From Taxillus chinensis (lineage: Eukaryota; Streptophyta; Magnoliopsida; Santalales; Loranthaceae): a stretch of DNA of 64,000 nucleotides. The notes beneath the pieces were generated by a model. That model worked only from the letters and a program-made list of their open reading frames with translations. It did not search any database and had not been told where the DNA came from. A program made the position numbers and the translations under genes. The stretch covers positions 18,528,986 to 18,592,985 of the forward strand of contig CM042088.1 in the NCBI GenBank assembly GCA_023512835.1, written 5' to 3'. Positions 49,723-63,106 of this stretch are shown piece by piece (the stretch's first letter is position 1; every line of letters begins with the position of its first letter).

Positions 49723-50039
49723 TGTTGGATCAAGCCCCAGAATTTGGATATTGCTGATAAAGCCCTATGTAATTTGATCTCGAGACCTTTGTTGTTTTAC
49801 CTTGAGTCATTGCAGAAGATATGACTTTCATCCGGATCTTCACTTGTGTGAGCAAAACTGAGGACGGGATATATAATCCTGTTCTAGGTAAGAATGCACA
49901 TCGTCAAACACTTGGTATATAACCAAGTCCTTGCCTCATATGGAATAAGGATCATTCATGCTGACTAAGAATTTAAAGCCTCAGGACTAAGAAATCCGCA
50001 CTTAATACTTCAACGGACTAAGTGTAAAAGATGCGGAGC

Positions 50040-50370
50040 AAGAATCTTAGTCTACAAAGTCACACGGAGTAAGAGAGTCAATGCGAGTTAAAAAGATAAG
50101 TCTTTATTAGTTGCGGAGTAAGGAAACTAGATGCGGAGTAAGGATGTGCTGATACGGAGTAAGCCATCCGTTCCTTTAACTCATGCGAGTAAGGAAACTA
50201 GTTGCGGAGTAAGGAAGCGCAGATGCGGAGTAAGCACTCCGACCTTCTCTTTCATACGGAGTAAGGAAGCGCTTACACGGAATAAAGATTCCAGGACCAG
50301 ACTGATACGGAGTAAGCAATCAGTACTACGGAGTAAGGATCCAAGCTTGATTTAAGCACGGAGTAAGGAA
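50040..50370. repeat. Array of CGGAGTAAG motifs in the solo copia LTR
   Basis: About a dozen copies of (TG/TA)CGGAGTAAG with variable spacers of some 10-25 bp, the reverse-strand form of the array at 9115-9535. The open frame through it (50131-50355) is a by-product. Confidence 0.8.
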
Positions 50371-50675
50371 CTTTACACCGGATTCAAGAAGACGCTACTT
50401 CAACTTATCTCCTCGTAATCAAAGTCATCAGCTTGTTGTTTCCCAATGTAAGACGAACTTGTTAAGAACCTAATGCATCTTGCACGTGGATCATCCGAAT
50501 ATGTGGACACTACTTTAACTACACTTGGGAACTTACAAAGACCCTCATGCATTGCAAACCCAAGACTTTGAAGACCACATCCGCAGCAATTAATGTAGAG
50601 AGATTTTCGAGAGACAATAAATGGGCACAACATCCGGAACAACGAGTTCTGAGGTTGTCTCTTGAGGATGTCACC

Positions 50676-50683
50676 TATAAATA
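50676..50683 (+). promoter_or_regulatory. TATA box of the solo copia LTR
   Basis: TATAAATA about 320 bp before the LTR end. Confidence 0.6.
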
Positions 50684-52124
50684 GTAACACTTGTACTTTT
50701 TGTAAAATATACATTTTTGAAGAAATAGAGCGAATAGAGGTCAAAGAGGCTAGTGTGTGTGTACCCGTAAACAGAGTATCAAAGAGTTGTTAAGTAGGTC
50801 AAACAACTTTCAAGCTTTAGACTGCTTTCGTTTTGTTGTACTTATCATTCAAATAATAAAACAAAATACTTCCACTATCTGGTTATCTTCCGCATTGTTT
50901 TTATCTCTGAAACCAGATAAGTATTATGCCAAAGAGTTCAGAAAGAGCTTCAATAAGAGCCTATTCACCCCCCCTCTAGGCACTAAGGGACCAACACTAA
51001 TGGATATTACATTTCGTTGATTGTTTGATCCTCTCAATGCATCCGAAATCAACAAAATAACCAACCTAAATCTAAGGAATCGAGCCCTGTGATTTCTGAT
51101 TGAAGCAAAAAGAGTGTTTATCCACTTTTCGGGTAATTGGTATTGATAAGAGTGCATTATACTAAACATGGGATGTACGTCCCCGCCATGTAGTATATCA
51201 CATTGAGCGAACGATGCTCATCACGTGTCCTTTCAATCCTTCATGGATATTAGATTTTGTTGCTTGATTAATCAATTGAATGCATCCCAAATCAAATAAA
51301 TAAGTAACCCAAAGCTAAAAATCAACCCCTTCGATTCCTAATTAAAGCAAAATGTGGATTCATCGAGAATAATAGTGTTCGAGCTCATGTAATCAATATT
51401 TGTAATAGTGGATTAGACACATCGTTGGAAGTACCACCCGCAATTGAGTTTGTTACAAAGAGCAAATCATGCTCTTCATGTGTCCTTTGAATCGTTTATC
51501 GATATTACATTTCGTTGTTATATTGATCAACTCAATGAATGCGAAATCAGTGAAATAGTAAACCTAAATCTAAGGAATCTAGGCTTTTGGTCTCTTATTG
51601 CAGAAAAAAGTGGCTTTATCCTCCTTTATAGCCTTTGACATTGAGTAGTCATTGTTGATAAAAGCGCACTAGACCAAGCATCAGAAGCACCTCACCGCCG
51701 TGGAGTATGCCACATTGGCCTAACCGTGCTCATCAAGTGTCTCTTCAATCCTATATGGATATTACGTTTTATTGTTTGATTAATCAACACAATACATCCC
51801 AAATGAACTAAATAACTTACTCAAACCTAAAAATCTACCCTTTCGACTCGTAATTACAGTAAAATTGGGATTTGTCGATTATAATGGAGTCTTCGAGCTC
51901 GTGTATTCAATATTGATGAAAGTGGATTCGACACAACGTTAGAGATACCTCCCCACCATGGAGTACGTCACACTGAGTGAAGAATGTTCATCTTGTGTCC
52001 TTCGAATCGCTAATGGATATTACATTTCGTTGACTGTTTGATCCTTTCAATGCATCCGAAATCAACAAAATAACCAACCTAAATCTAAGGAATCGACCCT
52101 TGCGATTTCTGATTGAAGAAAAAA

Positions 52125-55100
52125 GGGTAGATTGAGTGAACGATGCTCATCATGTGTCCTTTCAATCCTATATGGATATTAGATTTTGTTGTTTCATTAA
52201 TCAATTGAATGCATCCCAAATCAACTAAATAAGTAACCCAGAGCTAAAAATCAACCTTTTCGATTCCTAATTAAAGCAAAATGTGGATTCATCGAGAATA
52301 ATAGTGTTCGAGCTCATGTATTCAATATTTATAATAGTGGATTAGACCCATCATTGGAGGTTCCACCGGCAATTGAGCTTTTAACAATGAGCGAATCACG
52401 CTCTTGATGTGTCCTTTGAATCATCTATCGATATTACATTTTGTTGTTACATTGATCAACTCAATGAATACGAAATCTGTGAAATAGTAAACCCAAATCC
52501 AAGGAATCTAGGCTTTTGGTCTCTTATTGAAGCTAAAAGTGGGTTTATCCTCTTTAACAGCCTTTGACAACGAGTAATCATTGTGGATAAAAGCGCACTA
52601 GACCAAGCATCAAAAGCACCTCACCGCCGTGGAGTATGCCACATTAGGCTAACCGTGCCCATCACGTGTCTCTTGAATCCTATATGGATATTACATTTTA
52701 TTGTTTGATTAATCCACACAATGCATCCCAAATGAACTAAATAACTTACTCAAACCTAAAAATCTACCCCTTTGACTCGTAATTTCAGTGAAATGTGGAT
52801 TTGTCGATTATAATGCAGTCTTCGAGCTCGTGTATTCAATATTGATAAAAGTGGATTCGACACAGCGTTGGAGATACCTCCCCACCATGGAGTACGTCAC
52901 ACTGAGTGAAGATTGTTCATCATGTGTCCTTCGAATCACTAATGGATATTACATTTCGTTGATTGGTTGATCCTCTCAATGCATCCGAAATCAACAAAAA
53001 AACCAACCTAAATCTAAGGAATCGAGCCTTGTGATTTCTGATTGAAGCAAAAAGAGTGTTTATCCACTTTTCGGGTAATTGGTATTGAAAAAAGTGCATT
53101 ATACTAAGCGTCGGATGTACCTCTCCGCCGTGTAGTATGTCACATTGATCGAACGATGCTCGTCATGTGTCCTTTCAATCCTTCATGGATATTAGATTTT
53201 GTTTTCTGATCAACCAATTGAATGCATCCCAAATCGACTAAATAAGTAACCCAAAGCTAAAAACCAACACTTTCGATTCCTAATTAATGCAAAATGTGGA
53301 TTCATCGAGAATAGTAGTGTTCGAGCTCATGTATTCAATATTTATAATAGTGGATTAGACACATCGTTGGAAGTTCCACCCACAATTGAGCTTGTAACAA
53401 TGAGTGAATCATGCTCTTCATGTGTCCTTCGAATCGCCTATGGATATTACATTTTGTTGTTATATTAATCAACTCAACGAATACGAAATCGGTGAAATAG
53501 TAAACCTAAATCTAAGGAATCTAGGGTTTTGGTCTCTTATTGAAGCAAAAAGTGGCTTTATCCTCTTTAACAGCCTTTGACATTGAGTAATCATTGTTGA
53601 TAAAAGTGCACTACACCAAGCATTAGAAGCACCTCACCGTCGTGGAGTATGCCACATTGGGCTAACCGTGCCCATCATGTGTCTCTTGAATCAACATGGA
53701 TATTACATTTTATTGTTTGATTAATCCACACAATGCATCCCAAATGAAGTAAATAACTTACTCAAACCTAAAAATCTACCCTTTTGACTCGTAATTGTAG
53801 TAAAATGTGGATTTGTCGATTATAATGGAGTCTTCGAGCTCGTGTATTCAATATTGATAAAAGTGGATTTGACACGGTGTTGGAGATACCTCCCCACCAT
53901 GGAGTACGTCACACCGAGTGAAGATTGTTCATCTTGTGTCCTTCGAATCGCTAATGGATATTACATTTCGTTGATTGTTTGATCCTCTCAATGCATCCGA
54001 AATCAACAAAATAACCAACCTAAATCTATGGAATCGAGCCTTGCGATTTCGATTGAAGCAAAAAGAGAGTTTATACACTTTTTGGGTAATCAGTATTGAT
54101 AAAAGTGCATTATACTAAGCGTGGGATGTACGTCCCCGCCGTGTAGTATGTCACATTGAGCGAACGATGCTCATCATGTGTCCTTTCAATCCTTCATGGA
54201 TCTTAGATTTTGTTGTTTGATTAATCAATTGAATGCATCCCAAATCAACTACATAAGTTACCCAAAGCTAAAAATCAACCCTTTCGATTCCTAATTAAAG
54301 CAAAATGTGGATTCATCGTGAATAATAGTGTTCGAGCTCATGTATTCAATATTTGTAATAGTGGATTAGATACATCGTTGGAAGTACCACCCGCAATTGA
54401 GTTTGTAACAATGAGCGAATCATGTTGTTCATGTGTCCTTTGAATCGTCTATCGATATTAAATTTTGTTGTTATATTGATCAACTCAATGAATGCAAAAT
54501 CAGTGAAATAGTAAACCTAAATCTAAGGAATCTAGGCTTTTGGTCTCTTATTGCAGCAAAAAGTGGCTTTATCCTCTCTTACAGCCTTTGACATTGAGTA
54601 GTCATTATTGATAAAAGCACACTAGACCAAGCATCAGAAGCACCTCACCGCCGTGGAGTATGCCACATTGGGCTAACCATGCTCATGATGTGTCTCTTGA
54701 ATCCTCTATGGATATTACATTTTATTGTTTGATTAATCCACACAATGCATCCCAAATGAACTAAATAACCTACTCAAACCTAAAAATCTACCCTTTTGAC
54801 TTGTAATTGCAGTAAAATTTGGATTTTTCGATTATAATGGAGTCTTTGAGCTCGTGTATTCAATATTGATGAAAGTGGATTTGACACGGCGTTGGAGATA
54901 CCTCCCTACCATGGAGTACGTCACACCGAGTAAGGATTGTTCATCATGTGTCCTTCGAATCAGTAATGGATATTACATTTCGTTGATTGTTTGATATTCT
55001 CAATGCATCCGAAATGAACAAAATAACCAACCTAAATCTAAGGAATCGAGCCTTACGATTTCGATTGAAGCAAAAAGGGTAGATTGAGCTAACGATGCTC

Positions 55101-58100
55101 ATCATGTGTCCTTTCAATCCTTCATGGATATTAGATTTTGTTGTTTGATTAATCAATTGAATGCATCCTAAATCAACTAAATAAGTAACCCAAAGCTAAA
55201 AATCAACCCTTTCGATTCCTAATTAAAGCAAAATGTGGATTCATCGAGAATAATAGTGTTCGAGCTCATGTATAATAGTGGATTAGACACATCGTTGGAA
55301 GTTCCACCCGCAATTGAGCTTGTTACAATGAGCGAATCATGCTCTTCATGTGTCCTTTGAATCATCTATGGATAATACATTTTGTTGTTATATTGATCAA
55401 CTCAACGAATACGAAATTAGGGAAATTGTAAACCTAAATCTAAGGGATCTAGGCTTTTGGTCTCTTATTGAAGCAAAATGTGGGTTTATCCTCTTTAACA
55501 ACCTTTGACATTGATTAATCATTGTTGATAAAAGTGCACTAGACCAAGCATTAGAAGCACCTCACCGCCGTGGAGTATGCCACATTGGGCTACCGGTGCC
55601 CATCATGTGTCTCTAGAATCCTATATGGATATTACATCCTATTGCTTCACTAATCCACACAATGCATCCCAAATGAACTAAATAACTTACTCAAACCTAA
55701 AAATCTACCCTTTTAACTCGTAATTGTAGCGAATGTGGATTTGTAGATTATAATGGAGTCTTCGACCTCGTGTATTCAATATTTATAAAAGTGGATTCAA
55801 CACGGCATTGGACATACCTCCCCACCATGGAGTACGTCACACGAGTGAAGATTGTTCATCATATGTCCTTCGAATCACTAGTTGATATTACATTTCGTTG
55901 ATTGTTTGATCCTCCCAATGCATCCGAAATCAACAAAATAACTAACCTAAATTTAAGGAATCGAGCCTTGTGATTTCGATTGAAGCAAAAAAGAGTGTTT
56001 ATCCACTTTTCGGGTTATTGGTATGGACAAAAGTGCATTATACTAAGCGTCGATGTAACTCTCCGCCGTGTAGTATGTCACATTGACCGAACGATGCTCA
56101 TCATGTGTCCTTTCAATCCTTCATTGATATTAGATTTTGTTGTTTGATTAATCAATTGAATGCATCCAAATCAGCTATATAAGTAACCCAAAGCTAAAAA
56201 TTAACCCTTTCGATTCCTAATTAAAGCAAAATGTAGATTCATCGAAAATAATAGTGTTCGAGCTCATGTATTCAATATTTGTAATAGTGGATTAGACACA
56301 TCGTTGGAAGTAACACCCGCAATTGAGTTTGTAACAATGACCGAATCATGCTCTTCATGTGTCCTTTGAATCGTCTATCGATATTACATTTTGTTGTTAT
56401 ATTGATCAACTCAATGAATGCGAAATTAGTGAAATAGTAAACCTAAATCTAAGCATCGAAGCACCTCACCGCCGTGGAGTATGCCACATTGGGCCAACCA
56501 TGCTCATGATGTGTCTCCTGAATCCTATATGGATATTACATTTTATTGTTTGATTAATCCACGCAATGCATCCCAAATGAACTAAATAACTTACTCAAAC
56601 CTAAAAATCTACCCTTTTGATTCGTAATTGCTGTAAAATGTGGATTTGTCAATTATAATGGAGTCTTCGAGCTCGTGTATTCAATATTGATAAAAGTAGA
56701 CTCGACACGTCATTGGAGATACCACCCCACCATGGAGTACGTCACACCGAGTGAAGATTGTTCATCATGTGTCCTTCGAATCACTAATGGATATTACACT
56801 TCGTTGATTGTTTGATCCTCTCAATGCATCCGAAATCAACAAAACGACCAACCTAAATCTAAGGAATCGAGCCCTGCGATTTCTGATTGAAGCAAAAAGA
56901 GTGTTTATCCACTTTTCGGGTAATTGGTATTGACAAAAGTGCATTATACTAAGCGTGGGATGTACCTGCCGCTGTGTAGTACGTCACATTGAGCGAACAA
57001 TGCTCATCATGTGTCCTTTCAATCCTTCATGGATATTTGATTTTATTGTTTGATTAATCAATTAAATGCATCCCAAATCAACTGAATAAGTAACCCAAAA
57101 CTAAAAATCAACCCTTTCGATTCCTAATTAAAGGAAAATGTGGATTCATCGAGAATAATAGTGTTCGAGCTCATGTATTCAATATTTGTATTAGTGGATT
57201 AGACACATCATTGGAATCACCACCCGCAATTGAGTTTGTAACAATGAGTGAATCATGCGGTTCATGTGTCCTTTGAATTGTCTATCGATATTACATTTTG
57301 TTGTTATACTGATTAACTCAATGAATGCGAAATCAGTGAAATAGTAAACCTAAATCTAAGGAATCTAAGCGTTTGGTCTCTTATTGAAGCGAAAAGTGGG
57401 TTTATCCTCTTTTACAGCCTTTGACATTGAGTAGTCATTGTTGACAAAAGTGCACTACACTAAGCATCAGAAGCACCTCACTGCCGTGGAGTATGCCACA
57501 TTCGGCTAACCGTGCTCGTCATGTGTCTCTTGAATCCTATATGGATATTACATTTTATTGTTTGATTAATCCACACAATGCATCCCAAGTGAACTAAATA
57601 ACTTACTCAAACCTAGAAATCTACCCTTTTGACTCGTAATTGCAGTAAAATGTGGATTTGTCGATTATAATGGAGTCTTTGAGCTCGTGTATTCAATATT
57701 GATAATAGTGGGTTCGACACAACGTCGGAGATACCTCCCCACCATGGAGTACGTCACAATGAGTGAAGAATGTTCATCTTGTGTCCTTCGAATCGCTAAT
57801 GGATATTACATTTCGTTAATTGTTTGATCCTCTAAATGCATCCGAAATCGACAAAATAACCAACCTAAATCTAAGGAATCGAGCCTTGCGATTTCTGATT
57901 GAAGCAAAAGGAGTGTTTATCCACTTTTCGGGTAATTAGTATTGATAAAAGTGCATTATACTAAGCGTGGGATGTACGTCCCCGCCGTGTAGTATGTCAC
58001 ATTGAGCGAACGATGCTCATCACGTGTCCTTTCAATCTTTCGTCGATATTAGATTTTGTTGTTTGATTAATCAATTGAATGCATCCCAAATCTACTAAAT

Positions 58101-58879
58101 AAGTAACCCAAAGCTAAAAATCAACCCTTTCGATTCCTAATTAAAGCAAAATGTGGATTAATCGAGAATAATAGTGTCGAGCTCATGTATTCAATATTTG
58201 CAATAGTGGATTAGACACATCATTGGAAGTACCACCCGCAATTGAGTCTGTAACAATGAGCGAATCATGCTCTTCATGTGTCCTTTGAATCGTCTATCGA
58301 TATTACATTTTGTTGTTATCTAAGGAATCTAGGCTTTTGGTCTCTTGTTGCTGCAAAAAGTGGCTTTATCTTCTTTTACAGCCTTTGACGTTGAGTAGTC
58401 ATTGTTGATAAAAGCGCACTAGACCAAGCATCAGAAGCACCTCACCGCCATGGAGTATGCCACATTGGGCTAACCATGCTCATGATGTGTCTCTTGAATC
58501 CTATATGGATATTACATTTTATTGTTTGATTAATCCACACAATGCATCCCAAGTGAACTAAATAACTTACACAAACCTAAAAATCTACCCTTTTGACTCG
58601 TAATCGCAAAAAATGTGGATTTGTCGATTATAGTGGAGTCTTCGACCTCGTGTATTCAATATTGATAAAAGTGGACTCGACACAACATTAGAGATACATC
58701 CCCACCATAGAGTACGTCACACTGAGTGAAGAATGTTTGTCATGTGTCCTTCGACTCGCTAATGGATATTACATTTCGTTGATTCTTTGATCCTGTCAAT
58801 GCATCCGAAATCAACAAAATAACCAACCTAAATCTAAGGAATTGAGCCTTGCGATTTCCGATTGAAGCAAAAAGGTTAG
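52125..58879 (+). repeat. Recurring m4/m1 fusion junction, three copies
   Basis: At about 52125, 55077 and 58874 the m4 word GATTGAAGCAAAAAG joins (G)GTAGATTGAG of m1, removing about 90 bp each time at the same point. The copies are about 2,950 and 3,800 bp apart. Confidence 0.8.
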
Positions 58880-61155
58880 ATTGAGCGAACGATGCTCCTC
58901 ATGTGTCCTTCCAATCCTTCATGGATATTAGATTTTGTTGTTTGATTAATCAATTGAATGCATCCCAAATCAACTAAATAAGTAACCCAAAGCTAAAAAT
59001 CAACCCTTTCAATTCCTAATTAAAGCAAAATGTGGATTCATCGAGAATAATAGTGTCCGAGCACATGTATTCAATATTTATAACAGTGGGTTAGACACAT
59101 TGTTGGAAGTTCCGCCCGCAATTGAGCTTGTAACAATAGGCGAACAATGCTCTTCATGTGTCCTTTGAATCGTTAATGGATATTACATTTTGTTGTTATA
59201 TTGATCAACTCAATGATTAGGAAATGAGTGAAATAGTATACCTAAATCTAAGGAATCTAGGCTTTTGGTCTCTTATTGAAGCAAAAAGTGGGTTTATCCT
59301 CCTTAACAGCCTTTGACATTGAGTAATCATTGTTGATAAAAGCAAAGTCGACCAAGCATCAGAAGCACCTCACCGCCATGGAGTATGCAACATTGGGCTA
59401 ACCGTGCTCATCATGTGTTTCTTGAATCCTATATGGATATTACATTTTATTGTTTGATTAATCCACACAATGCATCCCGAATGAACTAAATAACTTACTC
59501 AAACCTAAAAATCTACCCTTTTGACTCGTAATTGCAGTAAAATGTGGATTTATCGATTATAATGGAGTCTTCGAGCTCGTGTATTCAATATTGATAAAAG
59601 TAGATTCGACACAGCGTTGGAGATACCACCCCACCATGGAGTACGTCACACTGAGTGAAGATTGTTCATCATGTGTCCTTCGAATCACTAATGGATATTA
59701 CACTTCGTTGATTGTTTGATCCTCTCAATGCATCCGAAATCAACAAAACAACCAACCTAAATCTAAGGAATCGAGCCCCAATTTCCGATTGAAGCAAAAA
59801 GAGTGTTTATCCACTTTTCGGGTAATTGGTACCGACAAAAGTCCATTATACTAAGCGTGGGATGTACCTGCTTGTGTGTAGTATGTCACATTGAGCGAAC
59901 AATGCTCATCATGTGTCCTTTCAATCCTTCATGGATATTTGATTTTATTGTTTGATTAACCGATTAAATGCATCCCAAATCAACTAAATAAGTAACTCAA
60001 AGCTAAAAATCAACCCTTTCGATTCCTAATTAAAGCAAAATGTGGATTCATCGAGAATAATAGTTTTCGAGCTCATGTATTCAATATTTGTATTAGTGGA
60101 TTAGACACATCATTGGAAGCACCACCCGCAATTGAGTTTGTAACAATGAGTAAATCATGCTCTTCATGTGTCCTTTGAATTGTCTATCGATATTACATTT
60201 TGTTGTTATATTGATCAACTCAATGAATGCGAAATCGGTGGAATAGTAAACCTAAATCTAAGGAATCTAAGCGTTTGGTCTCTTATTGAAGCGAAAAGTG
60301 GGTTTATCCTCTTTTACGGCCTTTGACATTGAGTAGTCATTGTTGATAAAAGCGCACTACACTAAGCATCGAAGCACCTCACTTGCTGTGGAGTATGCCA
60401 CATTCGGCTAACCGTGCTCGTCATGTGTCTCTTGAATCCTATATGGATGTTACATTTTATTGTTTGATTAATCCACACAATGCATCCCAAATGAACTAAA
60501 TAACTTACTCAAACCTAGAAATCTACCCTTTTGACTCGTAATTGCCGTAAAATGTGGATTTGTCGATTATAATGGAGTCTTTGAGCTCGTGTATTCAATA
60601 TTGATAATAGTGGGTTCGACACAACGTCGGAGATACCTCCCCACCATGGAGTACGTCACAATGAGTGAAGAATGTTCATCTTGTGTCCTTCGAATCACTA
60701 ATGGATATTACATTTCGTTAATTGTTTGATCCTCTAAATGCATCCGAAATCGACAAAATAACCAACCTAAATCTAAGGAATCGAGCCTTGCGATTTCGAT
60801 TGAAGCAAAAGGAGTGTTTATCCACTTTTCGGGTAATTAGTATTGATAAAAGTGCATTATACTAAGCGTGGGATGTACGTCCCCCTCTGTAGTATGTCAC
60901 ATTGAGCGAACGATGCTCATCACGTGTCCTTTCAATCTTTCGTCGATATTAGATTTTGTTGTTTGATTAATCAATTGAATGCATCCCAAATCTACTAAAT
61001 AAGTAACCCAAAGCTAAAAATCAACCCTTTCGATTCCTAATTAAAGCAAAATGTGGATTAATCGAGAATAATAGTGTCGAGCTCATGTATTCAATATTTG
61101 CAATAGTAGATTAGACACATCATTGGAAGTACCACCCGCAATTGAGTCCGTAACA
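56630..61155 (+). repeat. ~2,900-bp super-repeat, two copies
   Basis: 56630-58260 and 59530-61155 share rare variants at an offset of about 2,901 bp: GATACCACCCCACCATGGAG, ATATTACACTTCGTTG, AATTAGTATTGATAAAAGTG (57935 and 60836), CTTTCGTCGATATTAG and GGATTAATCGAGAATAATAG. A third partial copy begins at about 61160. Confidence 0.78.
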
Positions 61156-62848
61156 CATCATTGGATTAATCCACACAATGCATCCCAAATGAACTAAATA
61201 ACTTACTCAAACCTAGAAATCTACCCTTTTGACTCGTAATTGCGGTAAAATGTGGATTTGTCGATTATAATGGAGTCTTCGAGCTCATGTATTCAATATT
61301 GATAAAAGTAGATTCGACACAACGATTGGAGATAACTCCCCACCATGGAGTACGTCACACCGAGTGAAGATTGTTCATCATGTGTCCTTCGAATCACTAA
61401 TGGATATTACACTTCGTTGATTGTTCGATCCTCTCAATGCATCCGAAATCAACAAAATAACCAACCTAAATCTAAGGAATCGAGCCTGCGATTTCGATTG
61501 AAGCAAAACGAGTGTTTATCTACTTTTTGGGTAATTGGTATTGACAAAAGTGCATTATACTAAGCGTGGGATGTACCTACTTGTTGTGTAGTATGTCACA
61601 TTGAGCGAACAATGCTCATCATGTGTCCTTTTAATCCTTCATGGATATTTGATTTTGTTGTTTGATTAACCAATTGAACGCATCCCAAATCAACTAAATA
61701 AGTAACCCAAAGCTAAAAATCAACCCTTTCGTTTCCTAATTAAAGCAAAATGTGGATTAGACACACATGTATTCAATATTTGTAATGGTGGATTATACAC
61801 ATCGTTAGAAGTTCCACCAACAATTGAGTTTGTAACAATGAGCCAACCATGCTCTTCATGTGTCCTTTGAATCATCTATGGATATTACATTTTGTTGTTA
61901 TATTAATCAACTCAATGAATACGAAATCGGTGAAATAGTAAACCTAAATCTAAGAAATCTAGGCTTTTGGTCTCTGATTGAAGCAAAACTGGGTTTATCC
62001 TCTTTAATAGCCTTTAATAACGAGTCTTCATTGTTGATAAAAGCGCACTAGACCAAGCATCAAAAGGACCTCACCGCCGTGGAGTATGACACATTGGGCT
62101 AACCGTGCTCATTTTGTGTCTCTTGAATCCTACATGGACATTACATTTTATTGTTTGATTAATCCACACAATGCATCCCAAATGAACTAAATAACTTACT
62201 CAAACCTAAAAATCTACCCTATTGTTTCGTAATTGCTGTAAAATGTGGATTTGTCAATTATAATGGAGCCTTCGAGCTCGTGTATTCAATATTGATAAAA
62301 GTGAATTCGACACGGCGTTGGGGATACCTCCCCAACATGGAGTACATCACACCGAGTGAAGATTGTTCATCATGTGTCCTTCGAATCACTAATGGATATT
62401 ACATTTCGTTAATTGTTTGATCCTCTCAATGCATCCGAAATCAACAAAATAACCAACCTAAATCTAAGGAATCGAGCCCTGTGATTTTCGATTGAAGCGA
62501 AAAGAGTGTTTATCCACTTTTCGGGTAATTGGTATTGATAAAAGTGTGTTATAGTAAGCGTGGGATGTACCTCCCCGCCGTGTAGTATATCACATTGAGC
62601 GAACGATGCTCATCACGTGTCCTTTCAATCTTTCGTCGATATTAGATTTTGTTGTTTGATTAATCAATTGAATACATCCCAAATCAACTAAATAAGTAAC
62701 CCAAAGCTAAAAATCAACGCTTTCAATTCCTAATTAAAGCAAAATGTGGATTCATCGAGAATAATAGTGTTCGAGCTCATGTATTCAATATTTGTAATAG
62801 ATGATTAGACACATCGTTGGAAGTACCACCCGCAATTGAGTTTGTAAC

Positions 62849-63106
62849 TGTGAGGACCTTCCCTGAGGTATGAGTTATGTTTTATGCATTTGTTTTGCAT
62901 ATATTGTTTGAGATGTGGTTTAGCTTGTTGTTGTTGGATCTTATGCCTAATGCGGGTTCTATTTGGCTTGTTGTGCATTGCCTGGCACATGTGTGATCGG
63001 TGATCATGTTTTATGTTTTGTTGTTGGGACATTGAGCTTGAATTTTTCTATGTCCTTTGGGCGTGTGTTTTATTTTCGAGGACAAAAAGTCCTAAGGTGG
63101 GGAGGA
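62849..63106 (+). mobile_element. 3' internal end of a gypsy element
   Basis: Non-satellite sequence starting TGTGAGGACC at 62849. It ends in TTTTCGAGGACAAAAAGTCC and a polypurine tract (63094-63106) directly before an LTR start, the usual ending of chromovirus-type gypsy polyproteins. Only some 260 bp remain between satellite and LTR, so the rest of the element was deleted, or 62849 is itself an old LTR start joined to this end. No frame of useful length remains. Confidence 0.65.
63094..63106 (+). other. Polypurine tract
   Basis: AAGGTGGGGAGGA immediately before TGTAAAGACTCG. This placement fixes the strand and the LTR start. Confidence 0.82.

Larger units (their letters stand above)
49723..50996 (+). 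mobile_element. Solo copia LTR
   Basis: 1,274 bp from TGTTGGATC to GGGACCAACA with an exact 5-bp duplication CTAAT (49718-49722 and 50997-51001). It is the same family as 8517-9747, in opposite orientation. It contains the CGGAGTAAG array (about 50040-50370), a TATA box (50676-50683), and ATAATAAAACAAAATA as a poly(A) signal region near 50853. No coding region. Confidence 0.92.
50997..62848 (+). repeat. Satellite array, segment 7 (right domain)
   Basis: HOR units start at about 51140, 52128, 53082, 54094, 55078, 56021, 56929, 57939, 58876, 59829, 60840, 61538 and 62532. Here m1 carries GGATTCATCGAGAATAATAG instead of the ATCGAGTATAATAGAG form of the left part. Short units come from an m4/m1 fusion (52128, 55078, 58876) and from deletions across m2/m3 (near 56453, 58320 and 61155). 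The array stops in m2 at GTTTGTAAC, 62848. Confidence 0.93.

Noticed and set aside
50131..50355. Repetitive 74-codon frame rich in RSK
   Set aside because: Translation of the CGGAGTAAG array in the copia LTR.
9748..62848. CRISPR-like regular repeats
   Set aside because: The repeats are ~250-bp monomers without unique spacers, in a plant context.
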